Shown here one piece after another: positions 14,623 to 22,967 of a stretch of DNA of 27,470 bases. The notes under the pieces were generated by a model. The model was given only the letters and a program-made list of their open reading frames with translations. It was not told the DNA's origin and searched no databases. Within the stretch, counting starts at the first letter, position 1; the number at the start of each line of letters is the position of its first letter. The stretch is from Chloroflexota bacterium (GTDB lineage: Bacteria; Chloroflexota; Ktedonobacteria; Ktedonobacterales; Ktedonobacteraceae), in NCBI GenBank assembly GCA_902812455.1, contig CADDZH010000072.1, positions 1 to 27,470 of the forward strand, written 5' to 3'. The position numbers and the translations under genes were made by a program.

Positions 14623-14652
14623 ATTGTACGTTGCAAACCAGAGACATGTCAA
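14623..14652 (-). promoter_or_regulatory. Promoter of the paa operon
   Basis: On the minus strand, a perfect TTGACA (14652-14647), an 18-nt spacer and TACAAT (14628-14623). Transcription would start near 14616, leaving about 68 nt before the paaA ATG. Confidence 0.7.
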
Positions 14653-14669
14653 GTGACGACCCTGACATT

Positions 14670-14781
14670 CACTCATAATTATTTTGGCGGGCCTGCGGCC
14701 CGCTGTGGGGAGAGGGTGAGCGCGGGGACACCCCGCACCCCGGCTGGGGACAGAGTCCCCTGCACCTCTGAATTATGAGTG
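14670..14781. repeat. MITE-like element, family C
   Basis: A 112-nt element with perfect 11-nt terminal inverted repeats (CACTCATAATT and its complement). The interior contains nested GC hairpins: GCGGGGACACCCCGC, then GGGGACAGAGTCCCC and TGCACC. It sits immediately upstream of the paa promoter. Related cores are at 21711-21790 and 26154-26256. With the family B copy nearby it accounts for most of the gene-free stretch 14549-14979. Confidence 0.8.
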
Positions 14782-14860
14782 GATCTCAGACGACCGTTTT
14801 TGCCAGTTTGGAGATAAGCATGGGCAGCACTCCCTATGGAACAGCAGGCACGGCAACACA

Positions 14861-14929
14861 TGTCATGTTGAGCGAAGCGAAGGATCTCTGTCGATCGGCA
14901 GCAGATGCTTCGCTTCGCTCAGCATGACA
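14861..14929. repeat. Palindromic repeat, family B
   Basis: TGTCATGTTGAGCGAAGCGA at the left and the reverse complement of TGTCATGCTGAGCGAAGCGA at the right bound a GATCTCTGTCGATCGGCAGC centre. It lies about 50 nt downstream of the HAD gene and may form an mRNA 3' hairpin. Confidence 0.8.
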
Positions 14930-14979
14930 GTCCAGAACGCCGCTCACAGGGCAAGCCTTTTCTCCAAATATCTGCCTGC

Positions 14980-15771
14980 TCATTTATGTTGTAATTCTGC
15001 TAAGACTGCCGCGATATCTTGATAGATATAATCGGGCTTGATCGAAGACCGTGCTACGTCTTCCTGCGAATCCTTCCCTGAAAGAACCAGCAGGGTATGC
15101 GTGCCTGCCGCTTTGCCTCCCTTGATGTCAACGGCGAGACCATCGCCGATCATCACCGTTTCTTCCGGCTGGCTATGCAACATGCGCATGGCTTCCTGCA
15201 GGAGCGCCGGTTCTGGTTTGCCTACAACCTCCGGCTTCACATCGGAACCCGCCTCAATCGCTGCCACCATTGTCCCGCATCCGGGCAAGAAACCGCCAGC
15301 AACAGGCAAGAGCGCATCCCGGTTGATAGCGATAAAATGCGCGCCGACGCGAACTGCTGTGATTGCTTTTGTCAACTTCTTGTAATCGAAGGAACGATCA
15401 AGCCCTACCAGCACAACATCCACGTGCTGCGTGTTTTCACTGGCAACCTGGAGGTGATATTCCCGTACCATGTCGCGTATGGGCTGCTCGCCGACTACAT
15501 AGACAGAGGCGCCAGGGAAACGGCGAGCAATCATTTGCACGCTCGCCTGGCCAGCTCCAAGGATATGAGCGGCATCTACATCCATGCCGAGATGGGCTAG
15601 CTTTGCCAGAACCTGGCTATCGCTGGCAAAGGAGTTATTGGTGAGGAAGAGGTATTTTTTCTTGTTGCTCTCCAGCCAGGAGACAAACTCTTTAGCTCCT
15701 GGCAGCAACTCATTGCCACGGTAAATAACTCCATCCAGGTCGATTAAGAAGGTGGTAAATGGTGGTAACAT
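14980..15771 (-). CDS. HAD-superfamily phosphatase, NagD-like (HAD-IIA)
   Basis: A 263-residue haloacid dehalogenase-type phosphatase. Motif I is FLIDLDGVIYRG with nucleophile Asp11 and acid/base Asp13. Motif II is FLTNNS with Thr44. The cap domain follows (about 75-180), then motif III Lys in VVGKPEPALL and motif IV MIGDGLAVDIKGGKAAG. This is the NagD, p-nitrophenylphosphatase or phosphoglycolate phosphatase-like subgroup; the natural substrate cannot be told. The ATG at 15771 is chosen over the GTG at 15777 because GAGG sits 5 nt before it. It starts 31 nt after dnaA and is probably co-transcribed with ridA and dnaA. Confidence 0.9.
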   Translation of the reverse strand: MLPPFTTFLIDLDGVIYRGNELLPGAKEFVSWLESNKKKYLFLTNNSFASDSQVLAKLAHLGMDVDAAHILGAGQASVQMIARRFPGASVYVVGEQPIRDMVREYHLQVASENTQHVDVVLVGLDRSFDYKKLTKAITAVRVGAHFIAINRDALLPVAGGFLPGCGTMVAAIEAGSDVKPEVVGKPEPALLQEAMRMLHSQPEETVMIGDGLAVDIKGGKAAGTHTLLVLSGKDSQEDVARSSIKPDYIYQDIAAVLAELQHK

Positions 15772-15802
15772 GAACACCTCGATTTAGAAGATTAGATAAG
15801 GT

Positions 15803-17368
15803 TCATGACTGGCGCATGAGTTGCTCGCGGATAGACAAAATCTCGCGGCGCAAGGTAGGATTGACAGCCAGTTCCTGATCGATCTTTTCATAGGCGTGTA
15901 GCACTGTACTGTGGTCACGGCCACCGAAAAGCTGGCCAATTTCGAGCAGGGAGGCCTGGGTTTCCTGGCGGATGAGGTACATAGCGACCTGGCGCGGAAG
16001 GACAATATGCTTGTCGCGCTGTTTGCCGCACATGGCATCGAGCGAGATGCGATAGTATTCCGCGACGGCCTCGATAATCTGCTGGCTGCTCAAACGGGGT
16101 TCACTGGTATCGCTGTCGAGTGAGGACATGGCGGCGCGGACGGTATCCAGAGTGAGAGGGGTGCGATGAAGTTGCTGGAAGGCGATCAGGCGGTTCAGGC
16201 AGCCCTCCAGCTCGCGAATATTGTTCTGCACGCGCCCGGCAATGTAGGTAATGATATCATCAGGGATGCTATACCCCAGCAGATCGGCCTTGACGCGCAG
16301 GATGGCCATGCGCGTCTCCAGGTCGGGCGGCTGGATATCGGCGATCAGGCCCCACTCAAAACGCGAGCGCAGGCGCTCCTCCAGGCTCACAATAGCTTTT
16401 GGCGGGCGATCGCTACAAATGACGATCTGCTTACTCATCTCATACAAGCTATTGAAGGTGTGGAAGAACTCTTCTTCGGTTGATTCCTTGCCGGCAATGA
16501 ACTGAATATCATCGACCAGCAGGATATCAACGGAACGATACTTTGCGCGAAACTCTTCAGTCGTGCGGTAACGAATAGCGTTGATAATTTCGTTGGTGAA
16601 CTGCTCGGAAGAAACGTAGAGGACTGCCAGCCCTGTTTGCACTCCCTGGTGCCCGATAGCGTGCAAGAGATGGGTTTTGCCAAGGCCTACACCACCATAT
16701 AAGAAAAGGGGATTATAGGATTCACCAGGGGCCTCTGCTACTGCCAGCGAAGCAGCGTGGGCGAGGCGATTGCTATTGCCGACAATAAAGGTGTCGAAGG
16801 TATAGCGGGGATTGAGGTGAGTATGCATCAGGATATTGGCGCGCTGCTCATGCTCCCACTCGTCCAGTGAGTTTAAGGTGCCTGGTATGCCAGAAGCACG
16901 GGGATCGCCGTAATCCAGGTTATTATACGTAAGAGAATCCCTGCGATGATCGTAATACGACCTGTTACCTGTGCTTATATGATGAGATGCTATCACATCG
17001 CGGTGATGTACCTGCTGCTCATCAGGAGAAGGCTCCCCATCTGCAAGGGCATCAACAGCATCATCATCCTCGTCAGAGGCCACAGTGATGGTTACGATGA
17101 TGGGCTGGCCCGTTACAGCCGTGAGAACGTCTTCAATGGAGCGTCGCCAGCGCGTACTGATTACATCTCGCGCCAGATGATCTGGTACCCGCAGCATAAA
17201 ATAGACAGGCTGGTCTTCTGTAGCCAGGGAGGCGGCATCGATATCGTCCGCCTCAATCGTGGAAGCATCAACGAGGCGCGAAGCTTGCAGCCAGACCTTG
17301 CTTACTTCGTCAATCGGCGCTGCCTCCAATTGCTCAAGCGCAGCACGCCATATAGCAGTTGCATTCAC
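15803..17368 (-). CDS. dnaA: Chromosomal replication initiator DnaA
   Basis: A 521-residue AAA+ initiator that binds DnaA boxes and melts the origin. Domain I spans about 1-98, and domain II is a long acidic and hydrophilic linker (98-180) with an Asp-rich DEDDD run. The AAA+ core begins at [16 protein letters not shown], with Walker A GGVGLGKT (225-232) and Walker B LLVDDIQF (283-290). Domain IV carries [20 protein letters not shown] and the DnaA signature [14 protein letters not shown]. It is complete and looks functional. The neighbours are ridA upstream and a HAD phosphatase downstream rather than dnaN/recF, and I see no cluster of DnaA boxes, so this locus does not look like oriC. A second dnaA elsewhere is possible. 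Confidence 0.95.
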   Translation of the reverse strand: MNATAIWRAALEQLEAAPIDEVSKVWLQASRLVDASTIEADDIDAASLATEDQPVYFMLRVPDHLARDVISTRWRRSIEDVLTAVTGQPIIVTITVASDEDDDAVDALADGEPSPDEQQVHHRDVIASHHISTGNRSYYDHRRDSLTYNNLDYGDPRASGIPGTLNSLDEWEHEQRANILMHTHLNPRYTFDTFIVGNSNRLAHAASLAVAEAPGESYNPLFLYGGVGLGKTHLLHAIGHQGVQTGLAVLYVSSEQFTNEIINAIRYRTTEEFRAKYRSVDILLVDDIQFIAGKESTEEEFFHTFNSLYEMSKQIVICSDRPPKAIVSLEERLRSRFEWGLIADIQPPDLETRMAILRVKADLLGYSIPDDIITYIAGRVQNNIRELEGCLNRLIAFQQLHRTPLTLDTVRAAMSSLDSDTSEPRLSSQQIIEAVAEYYRISLDAMCGKQRDKHIVLPRQVAMYLIRQETQASLLEIGQLFGGRDHSTVLHAYEKIDQELAVNPTLRREILSIREQLMRQS

Positions 17369-17394
17369 CGGAAATATTCTCCCACGGGTATAGA

Positions 17395-17781
17395 TTATTC
17401 TTCAACCAGCGCGACGCATTCGATCTCAACCAGCGCCTTGCGAGGCAGCTCTGCCACTGCGACTGTCGAGCGAGCGGGTGCGGGGTCACTGAAATAGGTG
17501 GCATACACAGCGTTCATAGCCTGGAAGTCGCTCATTTTGCTGAGGAAGACGGTGGTTTTCACCACGCTCGCCAGTGAACTCCCCGCACTGGTGAGCACAG
17601 CCTGCAGGTTCTGGAGCACGCGGTGAGTCTGTGCCTGGATATCGTTATCGGTCATCTCACCGCTTGCCGGATCGAGCGCAATTTGACCGGAGGCATAAAT
17701 AAACTGGCCACAGCGAATAGCCTGGCTGTACGGGCCGATAGCAGCCGGGGCATGAGGTGTAGTGATTTGTGTGCGCTGCAT
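17395..17781 (-). CDS. ridA: RidA-family enamine/imine deaminase
   Basis: A 128-residue YjgF/YER057c/UK114 (RidA) protein, normal length, forming cytoplasmic trimers that hydrolyse reactive 2-aminoacrylate and other imines. Family motifs are AIGPYSQAIRCGQFIYASGQ (14-33), the DPASGEM turn, VVKTTVFLSKMSDF, and PARSTVAVAELPRKALVEIE, whose Arg103 is the expected substrate carboxylate-binding arginine. AAAGG precedes the ATG at 17781. The stop lies 26 nt before dnaA, so these two genes are probably in one transcript, an uncommon pairing. Confidence 0.93.
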   Translation of the reverse strand: MQRTQITTPHAPAAIGPYSQAIRCGQFIYASGQIALDPASGEMTDNDIQAQTHRVLQNLQAVLTSAGSSLASVVKTTVFLSKMSDFQAMNAVYATYFSDPAPARSTVAVAELPRKALVEIECVALVEE

Positions 17782-17831
17782 AGTACAACCTTTACGTAAT
17801 ACTGTATCAAATGTTTATATGACGGATGAAC

Positions 17832-17912
17832 GCCTGGCCCCCCAAGGGAGGCCACTACATGTCACCTGTCATATGAAGCCTAGCCCCCCCAAGGGAGGCC
17901 ACTACATGTCAC
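17832..17912. repeat. Tandem pair of family D repeat units
   Basis: Two 34-35-nt direct copies of GCCT(G/A)GCCCCCC(C)AAGGGAGGCCACTACATGTCAC (17832-17865 and 17878-17912), separated by 12 nt. Each holds a short inverted repeat around the C-run and GGGAGG. The unit recurs at 26686-26765 in a longer element. It lies between ridA and the Ser/Thr kinase gene. Confidence 0.8.
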
Positions 17913-17961
17913 TGAAGCTTGACGGGCTAATACCTCGCAAATACACGATCAGGAAGAATCT

Positions 17962-18867
17962 TCAGTCTTTGATAGATGCCGTGCTGCGCCTGCTTCGTGC
18001 CAGCTCTTTGGCGCACACGCGCAATGCGAGCTGCATCTCTGCCGCAGTATGGAAGCGATCTTCTGGCTCTTTCTCGAGGGCCTTCATCACGATCTGCTCT
18101 ACTGATGGTGGGATGGCAGGGTTGAGCTGGCGCAGGGAAGGCGGGTTGGCCGAGGCGTGCTGCATAGCGATAGAGACGGCAGTCGGGCCGGTAAAAGGTG
18201 GGCGCCCCGTGAGCATTTCGAACATCACCACACCCAGGGAATAGAGGTCAGAGGAATCGGTCAGCCTCTCACCACGAGCCTGCTCCGGGGAAAGATAATC
18301 GGCGGTGCCCAGCACGATACCACTCTTGGTCAGCCCGCTCTCTTCAAGGACACGCACGATGCCAAAGTCGGTGAGCTTGACCAGCGGCCTGCCTACCAGG
18401 TTACCATTCATACCTGCCGCACCATCCCATACTAGCATAATGTTTTGAGGCTTGATATCCCGGTGAATAAAGCGACGCGAATGGGCAACCTGCAAGACAT
18501 CGCACACCTGGGCCGCAATATCTACAGCCTGCTCTGGCGGCAAGCGGTGCTGCTGGCCGATCACCTGCTTGAGAGTCGGGCCGTTAATATACTCCATCAC
18601 CAGAAAGTACCGGTTTTCCTCTTCAACGAAATCAAAAATGGTGACTGTGTTGGGATGGGAAAGAGCAGCGGCTGCGCGCGCCTCCCGGCGGAAGCGCTCC
18701 ACAGCTCGCTGATCGTTTTTATCCAGGTTGCGCAAAACCTTAATGGCGACTACCCGCTCGACGCGGTGATCCCAGGCTTTATACACGCTCGCCATGCCGC
18801 CGGTGGCAATATGCTCGCGGATCTCGTATCGTCCGGCAATCAGTCTACCGTCAAATTGGTTCACCAT
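17962..18867 (-). CDS. Soluble Hanks-type Ser/Thr protein kinase (PknB-like)
   Basis: A 301-residue protein kinase with no membrane segment or extra domain. The order is a Gly-rich loop IATGGMASVYKAWD (20-33), catalytic Lys43 in VAIKVL, the HRDIKPQN loop with Asp137, DFG at 167-169, GTADYLSPEQARGE, DLYSLGVVMFEMLTGRPPF and a C-lobe Arg in EDRFHTAAEM. A short Gly/Asn insert (148-160) lies just after the catalytic loop. All catalytic residues are intact, so activity is expected. GAGGTG precedes the ATG at 18867, and its own promoter is at 18917-18945. Targets unknown; proximity to ridA-dnaA is suggestive only. Confidence 0.93.
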   Translation of the reverse strand: MVNQFDGRLIAGRYEIREHIATGGMASVYKAWDHRVERVVAIKVLRNLDKNDQRAVERFRREARAAAALSHPNTVTIFDFVEEENRYFLVMEYINGPTLKQVIGQQHRLPPEQAVDIAAQVCDVLQVAHSRRFIHRDIKPQNIMLVWDGAAGMNGNLVGRPLVKLTDFGIVRVLEESGLTKSGIVLGTADYLSPEQARGERLTDSSDLYSLGVVMFEMLTGRPPFTGPTAVSIAMQHASANPPSLRQLNPAIPPSVEQIVMKALEKEPEDRFHTAAEMQLALRVCAKELARSRRSTASIKD

Positions 18868-18916
18868 GACACCTCAAGCGACCGGGGAAATCAAAGAGAT
18901 GTTCGTTCATATGCAA

Positions 18917-18945
18917 AGTATACCAACGCGCAACCCTAGAGTCAA
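18917..18945 (-). promoter_or_regulatory. Promoter of the soluble Ser/Thr kinase
   Basis: On the minus strand, TTGACT (18945-18940), a 17-nt spacer and TATACT (18922-18917). This leaves a leader of about 44 nt before the kinase ATG. Confidence 0.65.
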
Positions 18946-18970
18946 CATTGAGGTGACCAACTGGCATTGT

Positions 18971-20071
18971 CTAATCCGAAAGGCATGGTTTCCATTCGCT
19001 ACATGGCAAGAACTGGTTGGTGAACAGGGCGTTGAAGTTCATCTTGTGAACTGGCTTGCCTGCCGCGTTATCAATCCCATTGGAATTGAGAATGAACTGC
19101 GGGTAGTTATGCCATTCGGGAGCATCCTGCCAGCCCCACATGCGACCGGCGTCAACATAGCGGGGGCTGAGGAAGGCCTGGCTGGCGTACACCAGCCCTG
19201 GATCAGGGAACGTATATCCCTGGCTGTGAGCGACATTGATGAGCATCTGTGCTGCTTGCTGCGGGTGCTGCTGGGCATACACATATCCCCTGGCGGTCGC
19301 AGCCATGAAGCGGCGGAGCAGATCGGGCTTTTGCTTGATCTCCTGCGGGCTGGTAATGATCGTAGGCGTGTAGTAATCAGGCACGCCGTAGTCTGTAATT
19401 GGAAAAACGTTCAGTTTGACATGCTGGCGTTGGGCCTGGATCACTTCCCAACCCTCAAAGACCCAGACAAAATCGACGCGGTGCGTCTCCAGGGCCTGCA
19501 TGGCATCGATGCCGAGCGTCACGTTCTTGAACTGGCCCGTTCCACCATCATCGCGAATGATCTCGCCTACAACGGCAGACTCATAGGGCGCGCCGAAGCC
19601 TCCATAGACTTTGCCGTCCAGGTCGCGCGGCCGGTTCAGCCCCGAGCTTGCCAGCGTGACCAGGGCAGACGTGTTATGCTGGATGATGGCGGCGATGGAG
19701 ACAACAGGCTGGCCTAAAGCAGCGTCGCTTACCACGCCCTCCGTGGAGCTGATACCTACGTCAGCTTTGCCATTGCTAACCATCGTGTCAGGCGAAACGT
19801 TGGCTGAGTACGGTAACAGCTTGAGGTCGATGCCTTCATCGCGATACCAGCCCTGTGCCAGTGCCACATAGATGCCTGTATGATTGGTATTAGGAGTCCA
19901 GTCCAGGGCCAGCGTCATTGGCACCAGCTTCTGCGGCGCTCTGGAACTGGCGCCTGTGCTCGCGCCAGGTGTGGCGCTGGCGTGCTGCTCCCACAGAAAT
20001 GCGCCTACAACGATAATAATGAGCAATACAGGTATGCCAATACTTAAGAGCAAACGAGTGCGAGAACTCAT
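18971..20071 (-). CDS. thiY: HMP-type thiamine precursor binding protein (ThiY-like)
   Basis: A 366-residue NMT1/THI5-family substrate-binding protein for a thiamine pyrimidine precursor. An N-terminal membrane anchor (about 7-26) is followed by a Ser/Ala/Pro linker. The mature domain opens with LALDWTPNTNHTGIYVALAQ (54-73), typical of ThiY and THI5 proteins, then GKADVGISSTEGVVSDAALG and VYGGFGAPYE. The ATG at 20071 has GGAGGGAGG upstream and starts 1 nt after the permease stop. It is the last gene of a TPP riboswitch-controlled operon, which supports pyrimidine (HMP or formylaminopyrimidine) uptake; which compound is bound is unknown. Confidence 0.9.
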   Translation of the reverse strand: MSSRTRLLLSIGIPVLLIIIVVGAFLWEQHASATPGASTGASSRAPQKLVPMTLALDWTPNTNHTGIYVALAQGWYRDEGIDLKLLPYSANVSPDTMVSNGKADVGISSTEGVVSDAALGQPVVSIAAIIQHNTSALVTLASSGLNRPRDLDGKVYGGFGAPYESAVVGEIIRDDGGTGQFKNVTLGIDAMQALETHRVDFVWVFEGWEVIQAQRQHVKLNVFPITDYGVPDYYTPTIITSPQEIKQKPDLLRRFMAATARGYVYAQQHPQQAAQMLINVAHSQGYTFPDPGLVYASQAFLSPRYVDAGRMWGWQDAPEWHNYPQFILNSNGIDNAAGKPVHKMNFNALFTNQFLPCSEWKPCLSD

Positions 20072-20072
20072 G

Positions 20073-20870
20073 TTAGTAGAACCTCCCTCCTCCGAAGGCA
20101 ATAGCATGCGAGCCTGAGCCATGATACCACGGCAAGGCAATACGCTCGATCAAGGATACAAGTCCGAATAACAATAAACTTACAAGGGCAGTCACAAAGA
20201 TGGCTGCGAAGACCAGATCAATAGCGCCAGAATTGGCCGAGGTTTCCATAAAGATGCCCAGGCCCTGGTAGGCGCCCACGAATTCACCGACGATAGCCCC
20301 TGTCATGCTGTAGGTCACGCCGATACGCAGGCCGGAGAAAAAGGCGGGCATGGCGCCAGGCAGGCGTACCAGTTGCAGGATTTGCCAGCGCGAGGCGCGC
20401 ATACTGCGCAGCAAATTCAGCATCTCCGGCTCCGCACTGGCTAGCCCATCGGCACAGGCTACAGCTATGGGAAAGAATGAGTAGAGAATAACGACGATTA
20501 CCTTTGGCTCCAGGCCAAACCCCATCCAGATCAAAAAGAGCGGCGCCAGCGCGACAATGGGGATCGTCTGCGAGATGACCAGGAGCGGGTAGATGGCCCG
20601 GCGCGTCCAGAGCGATATATCCAGCGTAATGGCCATAAGCAGGCCAAAGAGTGTGGCTGCGGCCATGCCGATCACCGTCTCCAACAGGGTCTGGAGCGTA
20701 TTAACAGAGATGATCCCCCAGTTGTTGATCAGCGCCTGTACGATATCTGACGGCGCAGGCAAGATACGCGGGCTGACCTGCCCCGCTCGCACATAAAGCT
20801 CCCAGCAGGCCAGCAGCGCTGCGGCCAGTAGGATGGCAGGGCCATAACCGGCAATGCGACGCAGTTTCAT
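20073..20870 (-). CDS. thiX: ABC transporter permease for thiamine precursor (ThiX-like)
   Basis: A 265-residue inner-membrane permease of the BPD transporter family, about six membrane segments. The cytoplasmic EAA-type loop is present as LRSMRASRWQILQLVRLPGA, with GLRIGVTYSMTGAIVGEFVG following. It overlaps the ATPase gene by ATGA (20867-20870) and is followed after 1 nt by the binding protein gene, so the three form one tightly coupled transporter. The family is shared with nitrate, sulfonate and taurine importers; the riboswitch and ThiY neighbour point to thiamine precursor. Confidence 0.9.
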   Translation of the reverse strand: MKLRRIAGYGPAILLAAALLACWELYVRAGQVSPRILPAPSDIVQALINNWGIISVNTLQTLLETVIGMAAATLFGLLMAITLDISLWTRRAIYPLLVISQTIPIVALAPLFLIWMGFGLEPKVIVVILYSFFPIAVACADGLASAEPEMLNLLRSMRASRWQILQLVRLPGAMPAFFSGLRIGVTYSMTGAIVGEFVGAYQGLGIFMETSANSGAIDLVFAAIFVTALVSLLLFGLVSLIERIALPWYHGSGSHAIAFGGGRFY

Positions 20871-21637
20871 TGTTGTTGCTCCTTCATCAATAGCTCGATC
20901 AGCTCCTGTTCCAACTGCACAGCCTGAGGCAAAGCTAGCTGCTCCGCCTTGCGCGGGCGAGGGAGATCGATCTCCACCACACGCACCACTCTGCCAGGGC
21001 GAGCGCTCAGCACATAGACACGGTCGGATAGCAGGATGGCCTCGCGCACGTCATGCGTGATAAAAAGGACGCTCGAATGAAATGCCTGCCACAGGTCGAG
21101 CAGCCACATCTGTAGCGAGAGGCGTGTGAGGGCATCCAGGGCACCGAACGGCTCATCCAGCAAGAGGAAAGAGGAGTTGAACAGCACAGTACGCAGCAAG
21201 GCGATGCGCTGGCGCATGCCGCCGGAGAGCGTTGCCGGGTAGTTACCGGAAAACTCGACCAGTCCAAAGCGCTTGAGCAGTTCGTGCGCTTCCTGCCGGG
21301 CTTTCTTGCGCGGCACATGACGCACGTCCAGTCCCAGCATCACGTTCTCTTCAGCCGTGCGCCAGGGAAGCAGCAAGGGCTGCTGGGGCATATAGCCACA
21401 TTTGCCAGCACGCACTCCGCTAGTATCGCCATCAATAGCGATCAAGCCGGAAGTAGGCTGATCAACGCCCGCAATGATATTAAAGAGGGTGCTTTTGCCG
21501 CAGCCGCTTGGCCCGATCACTGTCACGAACTCGCCCACGTTGACGATCAGGTCAATGGAGGCGAGGGCTTGCAGCTTACGCCCTCCATCACGATATGTTT
21601 TTGAGACGCCCTGGACTAATAGTTTTGGAGGCTTCAT
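20867..21637 (-). CDS. thiZ: ABC transporter ATP-binding protein (ThiZ-like)
   Basis: A 256-residue ATPase powering the ThiXY importer. Motifs in order are Walker A GPSGCGKST (42-50), Q-loop YMPQQPLLLPWRTAEENV, the variant ABC signature LSGGMRQRIALLR, Walker B FLLLDEPFGALD and switch His in LFITHDVREAILLSD. All are intact. GAGGT precedes the ATG. It is the first gene after the riboswitch, about 190 nt beyond the terminator hairpin, with a family C repeat between. Confidence 0.92.
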   Translation of the reverse strand: MKPPKLLVQGVSKTYRDGGRKLQALASIDLIVNVGEFVTVIGPSGCGKSTLFNIIAGVDQPTSGLIAIDGDTSGVRAGKCGYMPQQPLLLPWRTAEENVMLGLDVRHVPRKKARQEAHELLKRFGLVEFSGNYPATLSGGMRQRIALLRTVLFNSSFLLLDEPFGALDALTRLSLQMWLLDLWQAFHSSVLFITHDVREAILLSDRVYVLSARPGRVVRVVEIDLPRPRKAEQLALPQAVQLEQELIELLMKEQQQ

Positions 21638-21710
21638 ACAGCTACCTCATACCCAGTTCGTTCCTAAAGACTACTCTGTTAGCTTCTTGTTGCCCAACCT
21701 GCGGTGGGAT

Positions 21711-21790
21711 AGGAGGGGAAAGGGGGAGATACAAGGGGATACCCCTTGTACCCCGGCAGGAAGGGCTTCGCCCCTCCTGCACCTCCCCAA
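21711..21790. repeat. Family C repeat in the thi operon leader
   Basis: Contains two GC hairpins, ACAAGGGG/CCCCTTGT (21731-21749) and GCAGGAAGGGC...GCCCCTCCTGC (21756-21780), and the shared tail TGCACCTCCCC. Outer ends may pair weakly (CTCTGTTAGCTT against CTCTGCCAGTTT). It lies between the riboswitch terminator and the thiZ ribosome site, so it is transcribed in the leader. Confidence 0.65.
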
Positions 21791-21823
21791 AACTGGCAGA
21801 GCAGTGCTAATCTCCTGAGCATA

Positions 21824-21860
21824 TAAAAAGGCCGCAAGCCTGACAAGGAGGATTGCGGCC
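21824..21860 (-). terminator. Riboswitch-controlled intrinsic terminator
   Basis: GGCCGCAA (21860-21853) pairs with TTGCGGCC (21837-21830) and is followed by five U residues (21829-21825). It lies about 40 nt after the TPP aptamer and well before thiZ, as expected for a transcription attenuator. Another hairpin, ATGTGTC/GACACAT at about 21875-21898, lies between aptamer and terminator. Confidence 0.8.
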
Positions 21861-21898
21861 CTGGTATGCAATGTATGTGTCAATATAGTAGACACATG

Positions 21899-21993
<95 letters not shown>

Positions 21994-22052
21994 CAGCAAA
22001 TATGATGCTTTATGCAGGCTGGTTAAAGAACATCAATCGATCTCCGTCTCCT

Positions 22053-22082
22053 ATTATAAGCGATGTGTGAAGATGTTGTGAA
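22053..22082 (-). promoter_or_regulatory. Promoter of the TPP-regulated thi operon
   Basis: TTCACA (22082-22077), an 18-nt spacer and a perfect TATAAT (22058-22053) on the minus strand. Transcription would start near 22046, about 50 nt before the aptamer. Confidence 0.65.
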
Positions 22083-22159
22083 GGGAAGGCAGGTTGATGA
22101 TTTTAGAGCTTGCAGCGTATTGCGTCTGATCCTTATGAATGAAGAAGGAGATAAGGGCA

Positions 22160-22798
22160 ATGTACGCACGCGAATATGACTTTGAACCATCCAAGGCTGG
22201 CATCTTCTATAATAGGAGACGCGAAGTGGGAAGAAGGCAAAAGAAAGGTCTGGGAGTAGTATTCTTCCTGATTCTGGCGCTATTAATAGCTATAACCCTG
22301 GGGAGCTGCGGCTCGGTGCCTTCCCCAATAATTACTGCAACTCCTACTGCTCCACCTAGCCAGGCATCACCAACTATCATACCTTATGGCCATGTTGTAG
22401 CCTCCATCGCAATCCCTGCTTCCCCCTTAGCCTATGGTACAAAGAAAGTGGAGGTACAAATTAAAGATGCTTATGGGGACACGATTGGAACGCAACCCTG
22501 TTACGTCCGGCCGGGTGAGGCCCTGACAATGGAGTACTTGCCAGTTCCCGCCTCGGCTCAAAGTGCAGGCGCAGGCATACGCCTGGTGAAGCTCGACGGA
22601 TGTTACGCGAGTGCCTACGAGGCCGCACATCAGAGTGGTGCAGGCTCAATAGCCATCAATGGCGGTACTCCCACAGGTGTGCAGGGCGTAGAAAAGTTTG
22701 CCATTTGTATCGGGCAAGCGCAAACCGGCATAGTCGATATCTATGCCACACAGGATGGTCTAGCCGTGCAGGGACTGACCGGGGGTTCCTGTTCCTAA
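22160..22798 (+). CDS. Lipoprotein of unknown function
   Basis: A 212-residue exported lipoprotein candidate. AAGGAG (22145-22150) is well placed for the ATG at 22160; two ATGs upstream (22135, 22139) lack such a site. An unusually long basic N-terminus of about 30 residues with RRREVGRRQKKG is followed by a hydrophobic segment (31-48) and lipobox LGSC with Cys50. A Pro/Thr-rich linker (51-75) precedes a beta-rich domain holding four further cysteines, possibly disulfide-bonded (two of them in IGTQPCYVRPGEAL and RLVKLDGCYASAYEA). No family recognised. It lies upstream of the transmembrane kinase gene, which has its own promoter. Confidence 0.75.
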   Translation: MYAREYDFEPSKAGIFYNRRREVGRRQKKGLGVVFFLILALLIAITLGSCGSVPSPIITATPTAPPSQASPTIIPYGHVVASIAIPASPLAYGTKKVEVQIKDAYGDTIGTQPCYVRPGEALTMEYLPVPASAQSAGAGIRLVKLDGCYASAYEAAHQSGAGSIAINGGTPTGVQGVEKFAICIGQAQTGIVDIYATQDGLAVQGLTGGSCS

Positions 22799-22873
22799 TT
22801 TTAAGGAGCCAGCCGAAAAGGTTCATATAGGCAAATTATTGTCAATCATAGTAAAAACATATTCATAAAAGAT

Positions 22874-22902
22874 TTCACAACTGTTGTTCTATATGCTATA
22901 GT
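22874..22902 (+). promoter_or_regulatory. Promoter of the transmembrane kinase gene
   Basis: TTCACA (22874-22879), a 17-nt spacer and TATAGT (22897-22902), with a TGC just before the -10 as in extended -10 promoters. Leader of about 58 nt. Confidence 0.65.
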
Positions 22903-22967
22903 ATTGCCAGTCTACTGCGTACGATTCAATCCTGGTAGTGCGTGTTTCTCACTCATAGGGAACATCT

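Noticed and set aside
15803..17368. Chromosomal origin at dnaA
   Set aside because: No cluster of TTATCCACA-like boxes or AT-rich unwinding region seen around the gene, and dnaN is absent.
17832..17912. Possible CRISPR array from direct repeats
   Set aside because: Only two units with a 12-nt spacer, and the same unit occurs in a MITE-like element elsewhere.
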